Assembly (NCBI RefSeq): GCF_000421525.1
Contig: NZ_ATXE01000001.1
Span: 434,001-498,000 of the forward strand
Length of the DNA: 64,000 nucleotides
Reading direction: 5' to 3'
Source of the DNA: Aestuariimicrobium kwangyangense DSM 21549
Lineage (GTDB): Bacteria; Actinomycetota; Actinomycetes; Propionibacteriales; Propionibacteriaceae
A program made the position numbers and the translations under genes. The notes under the pieces are model-generated. The model was not told the origin of the DNA and ran no database searches. It worked only from the letters and a program-made list of their open reading frames with translations. Shown here piece by piece: positions 24,088 to 32,417 of the stretch (its first letter is position 1; each line of letters opens with the position of its first letter).

Positions 24088-25515
24088 GTGCGCTACCTCT
24101 CCACCCGTGACACCGACATCCGGGCCAGCTTCTGCGACATCCTGCTCGAGGGTCTCGCGGCCGGAGGTGGGCTGTACCTTCCGGAGAGCTACCCCCAGTT
24201 GACCCGTGAGGACCTCTCCGGTCTGCGTCGGCTGCTCGCCGAGGGTGGGTATGCCGCCGTCGGCCACCGGGTGCTCTCGCTGTTCATCGACGACATCCCC
24301 TGGGACGACCTGCTGGCCATCTGCCAGCGCGCCTGGAACGGACAGGTGTTCTCGTCCGACGAGGTGGTGCCGGTCACCGAACTGGGGGACGGGCTGTGGC
24401 TGGCGCACCTCTCGGAGGGCCCCACCGCCGCCTTCAAGGACCTGGCCATGCAGTTGCTGGGCCAGCTGTTCGAGTACGAACTCGACCGCCGGAACCAGAC
24501 CCTCACCATTCTCGGCGCCACCAGCGGCGACACCGGGTCGGCCGCGGAGTACGCAATGAGCGGCCGTCACGGCATCGAGACGTTCATGCTCACCCCGGCC
24601 GGTCGCATGACCCCGTTCCAGCAGGCGCAGATGTTCTCGCTGGACGACCCGTCGGTGCACAACCTCGCCGTCGAGGGGGTGTTCGACGACTGCCAGGACC
24701 TGGTCAAGGCCGTCATGGGTGATGCCACGTTCAAGCGCGAGCACCGCATCGGCGCCGTGAACTCGATCAACTGGGCCCGCCTCGTCGCTCAGGTCGTCTA
24801 CTACGTGGTGGCGTGGCTGCGCACGACAACCTCCGACGACCAACAGGTCTCGTTCACGGTCCCCACCGGCAACTTCGGCAACATCTGCGCCGGGCACGTG
24901 GCCAGGCAGATGGGGCTGCCGATCGCCCGTCTGGTGGTGGCGACCAACGAGAATGACGTGCTCGACGAGTTCTTCCGCACGGGGGTCTACCGCCCCCGCA
25001 CCCCGGCGGAGACGCCGGCCACCAGCTCCCCCTCCATGGACATCTCGAAGGCGTCCAACGTCGAGCGGTTCGTCTTCGACCTGGTCGGACGCGACGCCGC
25101 GCGGGTGCGTCAGTTGTTCGCCGCTGACCTGCCCGAGCAGGGCTTCTTCGACCTGTCGGAGGTGATCGGACGGGTGCACGAGCAGTTCGGGTTCTCGTCG
25201 GGTTCCTCCACCCACGCCGACCGGGTGGCGACCATTCGGCGGGTCCACGAGCAGTGGGGTGTCACTGTCGACCCGCACACGGCCGACGGCGTGAAGGTCG
25301 CCCTTGACCAGCGGGGGAGTGAGCCCATGGTGGTGCTCGAGACCGCCCTGCCGGTGAAGTTCGCCGAGACCATCCGGGAGGCACTGGGCGAGGAGCCAGA
25401 GCTTCCCGAACGGTTCGCCGGACTGCTCGACGCCCCCCGTCACGTCGATGAGCTGACCAATTCGCCGGAGGCGCTCAAGGACTACATCCGCGGGCATCGG
25501 AACCCGATTTCGTGA
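24088..25515 (+). CDS. thrC: Threonine synthase
   Basis: A 475-aa PLP enzyme of the long (E. coli/yeast-type) threonine synthase class. The N terminus RYLSTRD is typical; GPTAAFKDLAMQLLG carries the PLP lysine, ATSGDTGSAA the phosphate and PLP binding loop, and VPTGNFGNICAGHVA the cofactor phosphate pocket. It converts O-phospho-L-homoserine to threonine. No other threonine genes are adjacent. The GTG start lies 6 bases from a TAGGCT box. Length and motifs are normal. Confidence 0.96.
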   Translation: MRYLSTRDTDIRASFCDILLEGLAAGGGLYLPESYPQLTREDLSGLRRLLAEGGYAAVGHRVLSLFIDDIPWDDLLAICQRAWNGQVFSSDEVVPVTELGDGLWLAHLSEGPTAAFKDLAMQLLGQLFEYELDRRNQTLTILGATSGDTGSAAEYAMSGRHGIETFMLTPAGRMTPFQQAQMFSLDDPSVHNLAVEGVFDDCQDLVKAVMGDATFKREHRIGAVNSINWARLVAQVVYYVVAWLRTTTSDDQQVSFTVPTGNFGNICAGHVARQMGLPIARLVVATNENDVLDEFFRTGVYRPRTPAETPATSSPSMDISKASNVERFVFDLVGRDAARVRQLFAADLPEQGFFDLSEVIGRVHEQFGFSSGSSTHADRVATIRRVHEQWGVTVDPHTADGVKVALDQRGSEPMVVLETALPVKFAETIREALGEEPELPERFAGLLDAPRHVDELTNSPEALKDYIRGHRNPIS

Positions 25516-25532
25516 CCGGACGAACCCGCGCG

Positions 25533-25538
25533 TAGACT
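25533..25538 (+). promoter_or_regulatory. -10 box TAGACT for the rpsF operon
   Basis: TAGACT lies just before the leader hairpin; transcription should start about 25545, giving a leader of roughly 100 bases before rpsF. Confidence 0.5.
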
Positions 25539-25548
25539 TCTCGCCGGT

Positions 25549-25573
25549 GCACTCCGCCCCCTGTGGGGTGTGC
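25549..25573 (+). promoter_or_regulatory. Probable S6:S18-binding leader hairpin
   Basis: The RNA can fold as GCAC(UCCG)CCCC-CUGU-GGGG(U)GUGC: a 4-bp outer stem, an asymmetric bulge containing CCG, a 4-bp inner stem and a 4-base loop. Known rpsF leaders in many bacteria carry a hairpin with a bulged CCG that mimics the 16S rRNA site of the S6:S18 complex and represses the operon. Position before rpsF and the rpsR gene in the same operon support this. Not tested by covariation. Confidence 0.6.
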
Positions 25574-25641
25574 CAGGCATTCGCCCTCCTGCCACGGGAA
25601 CGACTCGTGGCCGCTGAGACCAGAGGAGGTGGAGTTCGCGC

Positions 25642-25929
25642 ATGCGTAAGTACGAAGTCATGGTCATCATCGACCCAGACGTCGACGACCGTCAGGTTTC
25701 TCCCCTTGTTGAGAAGCACACCGCCGTCATCACCAACGCCCAGGGCACGATCGACAACGTCGACGTGTGGGGCCGCCGTCGGTTCTCCTACGACATCAAC
25801 AAGAAGTCGGAAGGTTCCTACGTCGTCATCACCCTGACCGCCGAGCCCGCAGCTGTGAAGGAGATGGACCGTCTCATGTCCATCGACGAGCAGGTCATGC
25901 GAACCAAGGTTCAGCGGCTCGACGCCTGA
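25642..25929 (+). CDS. rpsF: 30S ribosomal protein S6
   Basis: A 95-aa S6 protein beginning MRKYEVMVIIDPDVDD, with the family segments VWGRRRFSYDINKKSEGSY and a closing VMRTKVQRLD. It binds with S18 to the 16S rRNA platform. A strong AGAGGAGGTGG site precedes ATG. It heads rpsF-ssb-rpsR-rplI, the common bacterial order, and is preceded by a probable S6:S18 autoregulatory hairpin. Confidence 0.98.
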   Translation: MRKYEVMVIIDPDVDDRQVSPLVEKHTAVITNAQGTIDNVDVWGRRRFSYDINKKSEGSYVVITLTAEPAAVKEMDRLMSIDEQVMRTKVQRLDA

Positions 25930-25933
25930 GTAG

Positions 25934-25942
25934 TTGTCCACA
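25934..25942 (+). promoter_or_regulatory. Single DnaA box TTGTCCACA upstream of ssb
   Basis: TTGTCCACA, the actinobacterial DnaA-box consensus, stands 5 bases after the rpsF stop and 87 bases before ssb. It may link ssb expression to DnaA, or be a chance site. Confidence 0.45.
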
Positions 25943-26028
25943 GCCTTGGGTCGGGGCCTTCACTCTGTCAGTGCTCACTGGCAGGCTGAGGTCGACAGCC
26001 CAAGCTCACGTCCGATTCGGAGACCCAC

Positions 26029-26571
26029 ATGGCAGGCGACACGCCCATCACCATCATCGGCAACCTCACCGCCGACCCAGAACTGCGCTTCACCCCGTCG
26101 GGTGCGGCCGTGGCCAGCTTCACCGTGGCCTCGACCCCGCGCACGTTCGACCGTCAGTCCGGTGAGTGGAAAGACGGTGACGCCATGTTCCTCAACTGTT
26201 CGGTGTGGCGTCAGGCGGCCGAGAACGTGACCGAGTCCCTCACCAAGGGCATGCGCGTCATCGTGAACGGTCGACTGAAGTCACGCAGCTACGAGACCCG
26301 CGAGGGTGAGCGGCGCACCGTGTTCGAGGTCGAGGTCGAAGAGGTCGGTCCCTCCCTGCGCTACGCCAACGCCAAGGTCAACCGGAACCCCAGCGGTGCC
26401 GGTGGTGGCCAGGGCGGTGGCGGCGGCTGGCAACAGCAGCAGTCGCAGGGCGGCGGTCAGGGTGGTTCAGGCCAGGGCGGCTGGAACAACTCGGGCAGCC
26501 AGGGTGGCGACAACCGCGGCGGCGGCACCGATCCCTGGGCCTCGGCCCAAGCCGAGGAGCCCCCGTTCTGA
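26029..26571 (+). CDS. ssb: Single-stranded DNA-binding protein
   Basis: A 180-aa SSB. Residues ~1-115 form the OB fold ([56 protein letters not shown]). A Gly/Gln-rich linker of ~55 residues follows, ending in the partner-binding tip AEEPPF, close to the standard DDDIPF type. It coats single-stranded DNA in replication and repair. Second gene of the rpsF operon; a DnaA box lies in the 99-base gap before it. Confidence 0.97.
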   Translation: MAGDTPITIIGNLTADPELRFTPSGAAVASFTVASTPRTFDRQSGEWKDGDAMFLNCSVWRQAAENVTESLTKGMRVIVNGRLKSRSYETREGERRTVFEVEVEEVGPSLRYANAKVNRNPSGAGGGQGGGGGWQQQQSQGGGQGGSGQGGWNNSGSQGGDNRGGGTDPWASAQAEEPPF

Positions 26572-26703
26572 TGAAGCGCCCCTGATCGGGAGACCGATCG
26601 GATTCGGGTCGTCAACTGACCACCCACCCGTTCCCGGCGGCTCGTCCGCCATCCACGACAGGCCCTTCCGGCGAGAGCCGGGCCCACACGAAGGAGCACC
26701 ACA

Positions 26704-26943
26704 ATGGCCGGTCCACAGCGCAAGCCTGTGAACAAGAAGAAGATTGTCCCGGTGAAGGCGGTTCGCATCGCCAACGTCGACTACAAGGACACCGCAACCC
26801 TGCGCAAGTTCATCTCCGAGCGCGGGAAGATCCGCGCCCGCCGCGTCACGGGCCTCTCGGTCCAGGACCAGCGCAAGGTCGCCATCGCGATCAAGAACGC
26901 GCGTGAGATGGCTCTGCTGCCCTACGCCTCGACCGCTCGCTGA
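26704..26943 (+). CDS. rpsR: 30S ribosomal protein S18
   Basis: A 79-aa S18: [40 protein letters not shown] and a final RQVAIAIK-type region, here [19 protein letters not shown]. No N-terminal CXXC zinc motif is present, so it is the cysteine-free (C-) form, which in actinobacteria often replaces a zinc form under zinc limitation. Whether a second, zinc-type S18 exists lies outside the window. AAGGAG precedes the ATG. Confidence 0.97.
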   Translation: MAGPQRKPVNKKKIVPVKAVRIANVDYKDTATLRKFISERGKIRARRVTGLSVQDQRKVAIAIKNAREMALLPYASTAR

Positions 26944-26960
26944 GAAAGGGATTTGAATAG

Positions 26961-27410
26961 ATGAAGCTCATTCTCACCGCCCCGATCGCCAAGCTCGGCA
27001 TCGCCGGCGACATCGTCGAGGTCAAGGACGGCTACGGCCGCAACTACCTGCTCCCGCAGGGCAAGGCGATCGCCTGGACCCGCGGCGCAGACAAGCAGAT
27101 CGAGGGCCTCAAGCGCGCTCGGGACGCCCGCGAGGTGCGCGACCTCGGCCACGCCAACGAACTGCGCCAGCAGATCGAGGGTCTGACCATCGAACTGCCG
27201 GCTCGTTCCGGTGGCGAGGGCAGGCTGTTCGGTGCGGTCACCGCCGCCGACCTGGCCCTGGCCGTCAAGAAGGCCGGTGGCCCGGCCGTCGACAAGCGGT
27301 CCATCCAGATCGCCAAGCCGATCAAGACCGTGGGCAGCCACACCATCGGCATCAAGCTGCACGAGGGCGTCACCGCCCACGTCGCAGTGTCGGTCGTCGC
27401 CGCCAACTGA
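26961..27410 (+). CDS. rplI: 50S ribosomal protein L9
   Basis: A 149-aa L9 with both globular domains: N-terminal MKLILTAPIAKLGIAGDIVEVKDGYGRNYLLPQGKA, a long linking helix, and a C-terminal rRNA-binding domain ending VTAHVAVSVVAAN. It is the last gene of the operon, 17 bases after rpsR with AGAAAGGG in between, and is followed by a strong hairpin terminator. Confidence 0.98.
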   Translation: MKLILTAPIAKLGIAGDIVEVKDGYGRNYLLPQGKAIAWTRGADKQIEGLKRARDAREVRDLGHANELRQQIEGLTIELPARSGGEGRLFGAVTAADLALAVKKAGGPAVDKRSIQIAKPIKTVGSHTIGIKLHEGVTAHVAVSVVAAN

Positions 27411-27440
27411 TTCATCCACGGCGCGGTTGCGCGTCCGTGA

Positions 27441-27480
27441 CGACAGGGGCTCGGATCCTTCGGGATCCGGGCCCCTGTCG
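27441..27480 (+). terminator. Terminator of the rpsF-ssb-rpsR-rplI operon
   Basis: An 18-bp stem (27441-27458 with 27463-27480, one T:G wobble) closes a stable TTCG tetraloop. There is no U-tract, as usual in GC-rich actinobacteria. Confidence 0.92.
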
Positions 27481-27683
27481 CGTCTGGTCCCCTGATCCGA
27501 CCCAGGCCGATGAGCCGGACCTGGTCATCGCTCATCCCTGCGCACCTTCCCGCCCGTCGTCCCGCCCGCTCCTCGCGCCCCGCCGAGGGAAGGGATGCGC
27601 CGCCACCGGGCTGGTCCGAGCAAGGCAAGTCTTGGCAACCACGAGGAGGTGGTCGAGTGGACACGATTGGATCACGGCACTGG

Positions 27684-27695
27684 GCAAGCGCTTTC
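27684..27695. promoter_or_regulatory. LacI-family operator GCAAGCGCTTTC
   Basis: A palindromic AAGCGCTT core in GCAAGCGCTTTC fits the LacI/GalR/CcpA-type consensus. It ends 8 bases before the TAGAGT -10 box, so a bound repressor would block RNA polymerase. It precedes the sugar ABC operon. Confidence 0.7.
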
Positions 27696-27703
27696 CCTGC
27701 GCG

Positions 27704-27709
27704 TAGAGT
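27704..27709 (+). promoter_or_regulatory. -10 box TAGAGT for the sugar ABC operon
   Basis: TAGAGT follows the LacI-type operator and leads to a leader of about 80 bases that contains GGTGGACAGTCCACC. Confidence 0.5.
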
Positions 27710-27732
27710 GCCGGAAACGGACCTACCCCACC

Positions 27733-27747
27733 GGTGGACAGTCCACC
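27733..27747. repeat. Perfect palindrome GGTGGAC-A-GTCCACC in the ABC operon leader
   Basis: Seven-bp arms around one base, downstream of the -10 box and 48 bases before the start codon. It may be a second operator or a small RNA hairpin. Confidence 0.6.
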
Positions 27748-27794
27748 TTCGTCAACGTCGATGAAACCGGCCGTTCGCGGCCGAAGGAGGAAAC

Positions 27795-29102
27795 ATGCTC
27801 AACCGTCGTCAGCTGCTCGGCGCCGCCGGCGCCGCCGGTCTCGGACTGGCCGCATCCGCCTGTGGCACCACCTCGACCACAAGCGGCTCGAAAACCCCCG
27901 CGAAGGCCAACTCCAGCGCCGAGCTCAAGGGCACGATCAACCTGTTGACCCCGGAGTTCGCCGGTGCTGAGGGCAAGGCCGCGCTCGAGGGCAAGGTGCT
28001 CAAGGGCTTCACCGACAAGCACCCCGGCGTGAAGTTCCAGGTCGACTACACCCCCTGGGACAAGCTCAACGAGAAGCTCTCGACGCAGATCGCCGGCGGC
28101 AGCCCGTCCGACGTGATCATGTTCGGCATGGGGTGGACGCAGCCGTTCGCCCACAAGAAGATCGTGGCCGAGATCGACAAGTCGGCCATCGGCGCCGACG
28201 ACGTCGTGCCCAACCTGCTCGAGAACGCCTCGTACAACGGCAAGCTCTACTCGGTGCCGATGCACCTGGAGTCTCGTCCGTTCATCTACCGCAAGGACCT
28301 GCTGGGCAAGGCGGGCATCGGCGAGGACGCCATGAACGTCGAGACCGTCGACCAGTTCACCAGCCTGCTGAAGGAGATCAAGGCCAAGACCGGCAAGACC
28401 CCGCTCGACATGTTGGCGTCGAGCCTTCGTCAGGCCTGGGGACAGATGATCTTCGCCTTCGGTGGCACCCAGTTCGCTCCCGACGGCATGAGCATCACCT
28501 TCGACCAGGAGCCCGGGGTCAAGGCGCTGCAGTGGCTCGTCGACCTGCAGAAGGAAGGCCTGTCGGACTTCAACCAGCGTGTGGCCACCGGTCAGCCCGG
28601 GGCGTACCAGACCGGCAAGGCGATGATCGGCTGGCAGTCGTCGGGTGTCTGGCCCACCTTCGCCAAGCAGGCGCCCGACCTGCTCAAGGACGAGAACCTG
28701 GGCATCATGCTGTGCCCCGGCACCTCGGCCGACAAGAAGGTCATCTACCAGGGCGGCACCCTCGCGGCCCTCTCGACCCGCTCCAAGAACCCCGAAGCCG
28801 CCATCGCGGTCATCGAGTACATGATGAGCGACTACGGCCTCACCGAGCAGGTGCGTTTCACCGGCAAGGTGCCCGCCCGCAAGCTGCCCCCGGATCCCGA
28901 GCTGGACGCCAACAAGTTGGCCGCCTTCTCGTCGGAGAACCTCAAGTACTCGGTGACCGATGGTGGCACCCCGGCGTGGATGGAGATCCGAGGGAAGATG
29001 GACCCGGTCATGGAGGCCGCGATCCTCGGCAAGAAGTCGGTGAGTGACACGATCGCCGAACTCAAGAAGTTGGCCGAGGACGCGATCGGCCGCGTGAAGT
29101 GA
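27795..29102 (+). CDS. Sugar ABC transporter substrate-binding lipoprotein
   Basis: A 435-aa type 1 extracellular solute-binding protein. The N terminus MLNRRQLLGAAGAAGLGLAA-SAC combines a twin-Arg signal with a lipobox, so it is probably a membrane-anchored lipoprotein, maybe Tat-exported. FKGTINLLTPEF-like start of the mature domain and VPMHLESRPFIYRKDLLGKAG are typical of oligosaccharide-binding proteins. A perfect AAGGAGGAAAC site precedes ATG. The downstream permease overlaps its stop in GTGA. The sugar is not predictable. Confidence 0.9.
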   Translation: MLNRRQLLGAAGAAGLGLAASACGTTSTTSGSKTPAKANSSAELKGTINLLTPEFAGAEGKAALEGKVLKGFTDKHPGVKFQVDYTPWDKLNEKLSTQIAGGSPSDVIMFGMGWTQPFAHKKIVAEIDKSAIGADDVVPNLLENASYNGKLYSVPMHLESRPFIYRKDLLGKAGIGEDAMNVETVDQFTSLLKEIKAKTGKTPLDMLASSLRQAWGQMIFAFGGTQFAPDGMSITFDQEPGVKALQWLVDLQKEGLSDFNQRVATGQPGAYQTGKAMIGWQSSGVWPTFAKQAPDLLKDENLGIMLCPGTSADKKVIYQGGTLAALSTRSKNPEAAIAVIEYMMSDYGLTEQVRFTGKVPARKLPPDPELDANKLAAFSSENLKYSVTDGGTPAWMEIRGKMDPVMEAAILGKKSVSDTIAELKKLAEDAIGRVK

Positions 29103-30025
29103 CCGCTACGGTCACCGCGGCGCCTGCGGGGGCCACCAGCCCCCGCAGACGGTCGTCGCAGCGCTCCGAGAAGCTGTGGGGCTGGCTGCTCACGCTCCCG
29201 GCGTTCGTGCACACCCTGTTGTGGGTCGGCGGCCCGGTGATCGCCGCCATCGTGCTGAGCTTCACCGACTTCGACGTGGTCAACCCGCCGGTGTTCAACG
29301 GTGGCGTCAACTACTCCGAGATCATGGGCGACGACGTCTTCTGGCGGGCGCTGTGGCACAACCTGATCATGGTGGCCATCGGCGTGCCCATCTCGATGTT
29401 CATCGCGCTGGTGCTGGCCGTCGCCCTCAACCAGGGTCTGAAGGGGCAGTCATGGTTCCGCACCATGATCTTCATGCCCCACGTCACCGCGACGGTTGCC
29501 ATCGCCATGATCTGGTTGTGGATCTACGCCCCCAACGCCGGCGGTCTGGGGAACGTGATGCTGGGCTTCGTGGGCATCACCCCGCAGTCGTGGCTCACCA
29601 ACTCCAACCTGGCGTTGCCAGCCGTGATCATCGTCACCATCTGGCAGGGAATCGGCCTGAAGATGCTGATCTACCTGGCTGCCCTCCAAGGGGTGTCCCA
29701 GGAGCTCTACGAGGCCGCCGACGTCGACGGGGCCTCGACCATCAAGAAGTTCGTCCACATCACGGTGCCGATGCTTCGTCCGGCGACCTTCTTCGTGCTG
29801 GTCACCTCGATCATCGGCAACTTCCAGACCTTCGACCTGATCTTCAACCTGACCAACGGTGGCCCTGCCAATGCCACCACGGTGATCACCTACCAGATCT
29901 ATGTGGCTGCCTTCCAGCAGTTCCGCATGGGCTACGCGACCGCCCAGTCGGTGGTGCTGTTGCTGGTGCTGATCGTGATCACCCTGATCTCACGCAAGGT
30001 GGTGGGTGGTACCGATGGCGACTGA
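29099..30025 (+). CDS. Sugar ABC transporter permease, MalF-like
   Basis: A 308-aa integral membrane permease with six hydrophobic segments. The EAA loop is YEAADVDGASTIKKFVHITV-PML, where the ATPase docks. It starts with GTG overlapping the binding-protein stop. The partner permease follows with an 11-base overlap. No ATPase gene is in the operon, so a shared MsmK/MsiK-type ATPase elsewhere is expected, as in many actinobacterial sugar importers. Confidence 0.93.
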   Translation: MTATVTAAPAGATSPRRRSSQRSEKLWGWLLTLPAFVHTLLWVGGPVIAAIVLSFTDFDVVNPPVFNGGVNYSEIMGDDVFWRALWHNLIMVAIGVPISMFIALVLAVALNQGLKGQSWFRTMIFMPHVTATVAIAMIWLWIYAPNAGGLGNVMLGFVGITPQSWLTNSNLALPAVIIVTIWQGIGLKMLIYLAALQGVSQELYEAADVDGASTIKKFVHITVPMLRPATFFVLVTSIIGNFQTFDLIFNLTNGGPANATTVITYQIYVAAFQQFRMGYATAQSVVLLLVLIVITLISRKVVGGTDGD

Positions 30026-30977
30026 CCTGCACATCCCCGGTGACGTCACTGACGACACCATCGAGGAGATCAGACCGGCTGAGGTCTCCCACACCGTCAA
30101 GGGGGTCTCACAACGCAAGCGCCGACGGCTCAGGCGCACCATCCTGTGGATCGTCCTGCTGATCGTGTCGCTCGGCATGGTGCTGCCGTTCGTGTGGATG
30201 TTCTTCACCGCCGTCCGCTCACCCGCCGAGATCGGTATGGAGCGGCCACCCTTCATCCCACAGGAGTGGCACTTCGAGAACTTCGGACGAGCGCTTCGGG
30301 CCGCCCCGTTCGGGATCTATGCCCGCAACAGCTTCATCATCGGCGCCTTCAACGTGGTGTCGACGCTGGTGCTGGGCAGTGCCGCCGGGTACGCGCTGGC
30401 CAAACTGAGGTTCAAGGCGGCCCCGTTCATCTTCGCCTGGTTCCTGGCGACGATGATGATCCCGTTCTATGCGACCGTGATCCCCGCCTTCCTGATGGTG
30501 CGCTTCATGCCCCTGTTCGGCGGCAACAACATCCTGGGTCAGGGGGGTCAGGGCTGGATCGACTCCTGGTGGGGTCTGCTGGTGCCCGGCATGGTGTCGA
30601 CCTTCTCGATCTTCCTGCTGCGCCAGTTCTACGTGACCACGCCCTCGGAACTGATCGAGGCGGCCCGTCTCGACGGACTGTCGGAACCCCGCATCTGGCT
30701 GCAGATCATGACTCCGCTGATCAAGCCGGGGCTGCTCACCGTGGGCCTGCTGGCCTTCGAGGCCGGCTGGAACAACTTCCTGTGGCCCCTGCTGGTGACC
30801 TCGAGTGAGAACCTGCGGGTGATCCAGTTGGGTCTGTCGGTCTTCAGGCAGGAGTCGGTGACCGAGTGGGAACTGCTGATGGCGGCGACCACCATGGCTG
30901 CTGTGCCGATGATCGTGCTGTTCCTGATCTTCCAGCGCTACTTCGTGAACGGGTTCGTGAACTCGGGCATCAAGTGA
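30015..30977 (+). CDS. Sugar ABC transporter permease, MalG-like
   Basis: A 320-aa permease with six membrane segments and the EAA loop LIEAARLDGLSEPRIWLQIM. About 45 cytoplasmic residues precede the first helix, ending in a basic stretch (QRKRRRLRR). ATG 30015 is preferred over GTG 30006 as it has GGTGGG at good spacing and overlaps the previous gene. With the MalF-like subunit it forms the membrane channel. A terminator hairpin follows at 31001. Confidence 0.92.
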   Translation: MATDLHIPGDVTDDTIEEIRPAEVSHTVKGVSQRKRRRLRRTILWIVLLIVSLGMVLPFVWMFFTAVRSPAEIGMERPPFIPQEWHFENFGRALRAAPFGIYARNSFIIGAFNVVSTLVLGSAAGYALAKLRFKAAPFIFAWFLATMMIPFYATVIPAFLMVRFMPLFGGNNILGQGGQGWIDSWWGLLVPGMVSTFSIFLLRQFYVTTPSELIEAARLDGLSEPRIWLQIMTPLIKPGLLTVGLLAFEAGWNNFLWPLLVTSSENLRVIQLGLSVFRQESVTEWELLMAATTMAAVPMIVLFLIFQRYFVNGFVNSGIK

Positions 30978-31000
30978 CGCTGCCCCCCAGGAAGCCGACG

Positions 31001-31024
31001 GCCCGGGTGTCCGATCACCCGGGC
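31001..31024 (+). terminator. Terminator after the sugar ABC operon
   Basis: GCCCGGGTG (31001-31009) pairs perfectly with CACCCGGGC (31016-31024) around a 6-base loop, 24 bases beyond the permease stop. Confidence 0.8.
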
Positions 31025-31062
31025 GGTTCGGTCATCGGGCACTGATCGGCCACACTCGACCC

Positions 31063-31773
31063 ATGGCGAAACGTTCACCCACCCCCCGCACCGGCCCCGA
31101 CCGCACCCAGCGGTTCATGGGCTTCCTACGGAGGCCCACCGCGTTCCTGGCTTCCAACTGGGCGGGAATCATCGCCGTCGTGAGCGTGCTCCTGTCGGTG
31201 CCTGGTCTGGCCGGTGTCACCCGGGTCGTCACCTCGCTCAACCGGCACGCGGACGACGCCTGGACCACCGTGTGGAGGCAGGTGGCGAGCACGTGGCGGC
31301 GCGACCTCCCCGTCTCGCTGTTGCTGTGGATCGTGACCTGGGGCTCACTGGCCAATCTCTGGGCCGCGGCGCAGGTCGACTCGAGCACCCGCGTCCTGGT
31401 GATCGGTGTACTGGCACCGGTGGTCTGGGCACTGACCGTGCTCCTGGCCGCCTACACGCTGGCCGCCTCGGCGAGACCGGTGACGGCCACGCGCACCGAG
31501 GTGCTGCAACTGGCCGCGATGGTGATGAAGCAACGCCCCGTGCGTGCCTGGCTGACCCCGCTCGTGCTGGTGGTCTGCCTGCCGGTCGTGCTCTTCCCGC
31601 CCCTCACCGTGGCGGTGGGGTTGAGCGTCCCCGCCTGGTTGGTGGGTGACTGGTGGGGCATCAGGGCCTGGCGCGAGCAGCTCGACACGCACGTGGAGGA
31701 CGGTCCTGCCGTCGATCCCCCCGACCTCGAACGGCGATGGCGGGCGATGCTGCAGCAATCGGACGAGGGATGA
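31063..31773 (+). CDS. DUF624 (YesL-like) membrane protein
   Basis: A 236-aa protein with about five hydrophobic segments (NWAGIIAVVSVLLSVPGLAG, SLLLWIVTWGSLANLW, VIGVLAPVVWALTVLLAAY, TPLVLVVCLPVVLF). Overall layout resembles the YesL/DUF624 family, often encoded beside sugar ABC importers of this kind, as it is here. No catalytic residues are known. CACACT 6 bases before the ATG is a possible leaderless -10 box, so it may be transcribed apart from the permease genes. Confidence 0.6.
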   Translation: MAKRSPTPRTGPDRTQRFMGFLRRPTAFLASNWAGIIAVVSVLLSVPGLAGVTRVVTSLNRHADDAWTTVWRQVASTWRRDLPVSLLLWIVTWGSLANLWAAAQVDSSTRVLVIGVLAPVVWALTVLLAAYTLAASARPVTATRTEVLQLAAMVMKQRPVRAWLTPLVLVVCLPVVLFPPLTVAVGLSVPAWLVGDWWGIRAWREQLDTHVEDGPAVDPPDLERRWRAMLQQSDEG

Positions 31774-31782
31774 GTCCCGACC

Positions 31783-32331
31783 TCAGCTGATCGACTCCTG
31801 GTGCAGCGGGAACTCGCCGCGCTCCAGATCGTCCACCCAGTGGCGCAGGGTCAGCCGCACCGTGCGGAAGGCCAACTTCTCCCACGGTATGTCGGCGACG
31901 TCGAACAGCCTGTTCTCGATCGTCTCGATGCCGGGTGACAGGTCCAGGTCGGCAAGGCTCGCCCGGAAGAAGAGGTGCACCTGCCCGGCGCGGAGCACGT
32001 CGATGGCTGTGTACAGCCCGTGCATCGTGACCCGGGCACCAGCCTCCTCGCGGGTCTCGCGCTCGGCCCCCGCCGCGATCGTCTCGCCCAGTTCCAGGAA
32101 GCCACCGGGCAGCGTCCAGAAGTACTTGCGAGGCTCGATGTTGCGGCGACACAGCAGCACGCTTCGTCCGTCGTCCCAGGTCGGCACCGTGCCGACGACA
32201 TTGATCGGGTTGACGTAGTCGATGTATCCACACGCCGGGCAGACCGGTCGCGGCCGGTCCTCCATCGGCGGTACCTGCTGCTGCATGGGTGTTCCGCACA
32301 GACGGCAGAAGCGGATGTCGGGGGCGGTCAC
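31783..32331 (-). CDS. NUDIX hydrolase with N-terminal zinc ribbon
   Basis: A 182-aa protein. The first ~35 residues are a zinc ribbon (FCRLCGTPM ... VCPACGYIDY), as in NudC-type and related NUDIX enzymes. The NUDIX box GGFLELGETIAAGAERETRE followed by EAGARV matches GX5EX7REUXEEXGU. Such enzymes cleave nucleoside diphosphates linked to a moiety, for example NADH or ADP-ribose; the length is shorter than NudC, so substrate is open. GTG 32331 lies 6 bases after TAGGGT, a leaderless start. Confidence 0.9.
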   Translation of the reverse strand: MTAPDIRFCRLCGTPMQQQVPPMEDRPRPVCPACGYIDYVNPINVVGTVPTWDDGRSVLLCRRNIEPRKYFWTLPGGFLELGETIAAGAERETREEAGARVTMHGLYTAIDVLRAGQVHLFFRASLADLDLSPGIETIENRLFDVADIPWEKLAFRTVRLTLRHWVDDLERGEFPLHQESIS

Positions 32332-32337
32332 GGGTTC

Positions 32338-32343
32338 ACCCTA
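32338..32343 (-). promoter_or_regulatory. -10 box TAGGGT, leaderless start of the NUDIX gene
   Basis: TAGGGT on the minus strand is 6 bases before GTG 32331. Confidence 0.6.
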
Positions 32344-32417
32344 GCCGCGCGGGTGGTACGGCTGGTGGCACGTCGACCCAACCCCGGGACGACCACGGCG
32401 TAATTACACGCTTGTGG

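Larger units (their letters stand above)
27411..27794 (+). other. 384-bp intergenic region: terminator, operators and promoter
   Basis: No gene was recognised here. It holds the rplI terminator (27441-27480), a LacI-type operator (27684-27695), a TAGAGT -10 box (27704-27709), a perfect palindrome (27733-27747) in the leader, and AGGAGG (27785-27790) before the binding-protein gene. Confidence 0.8.
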
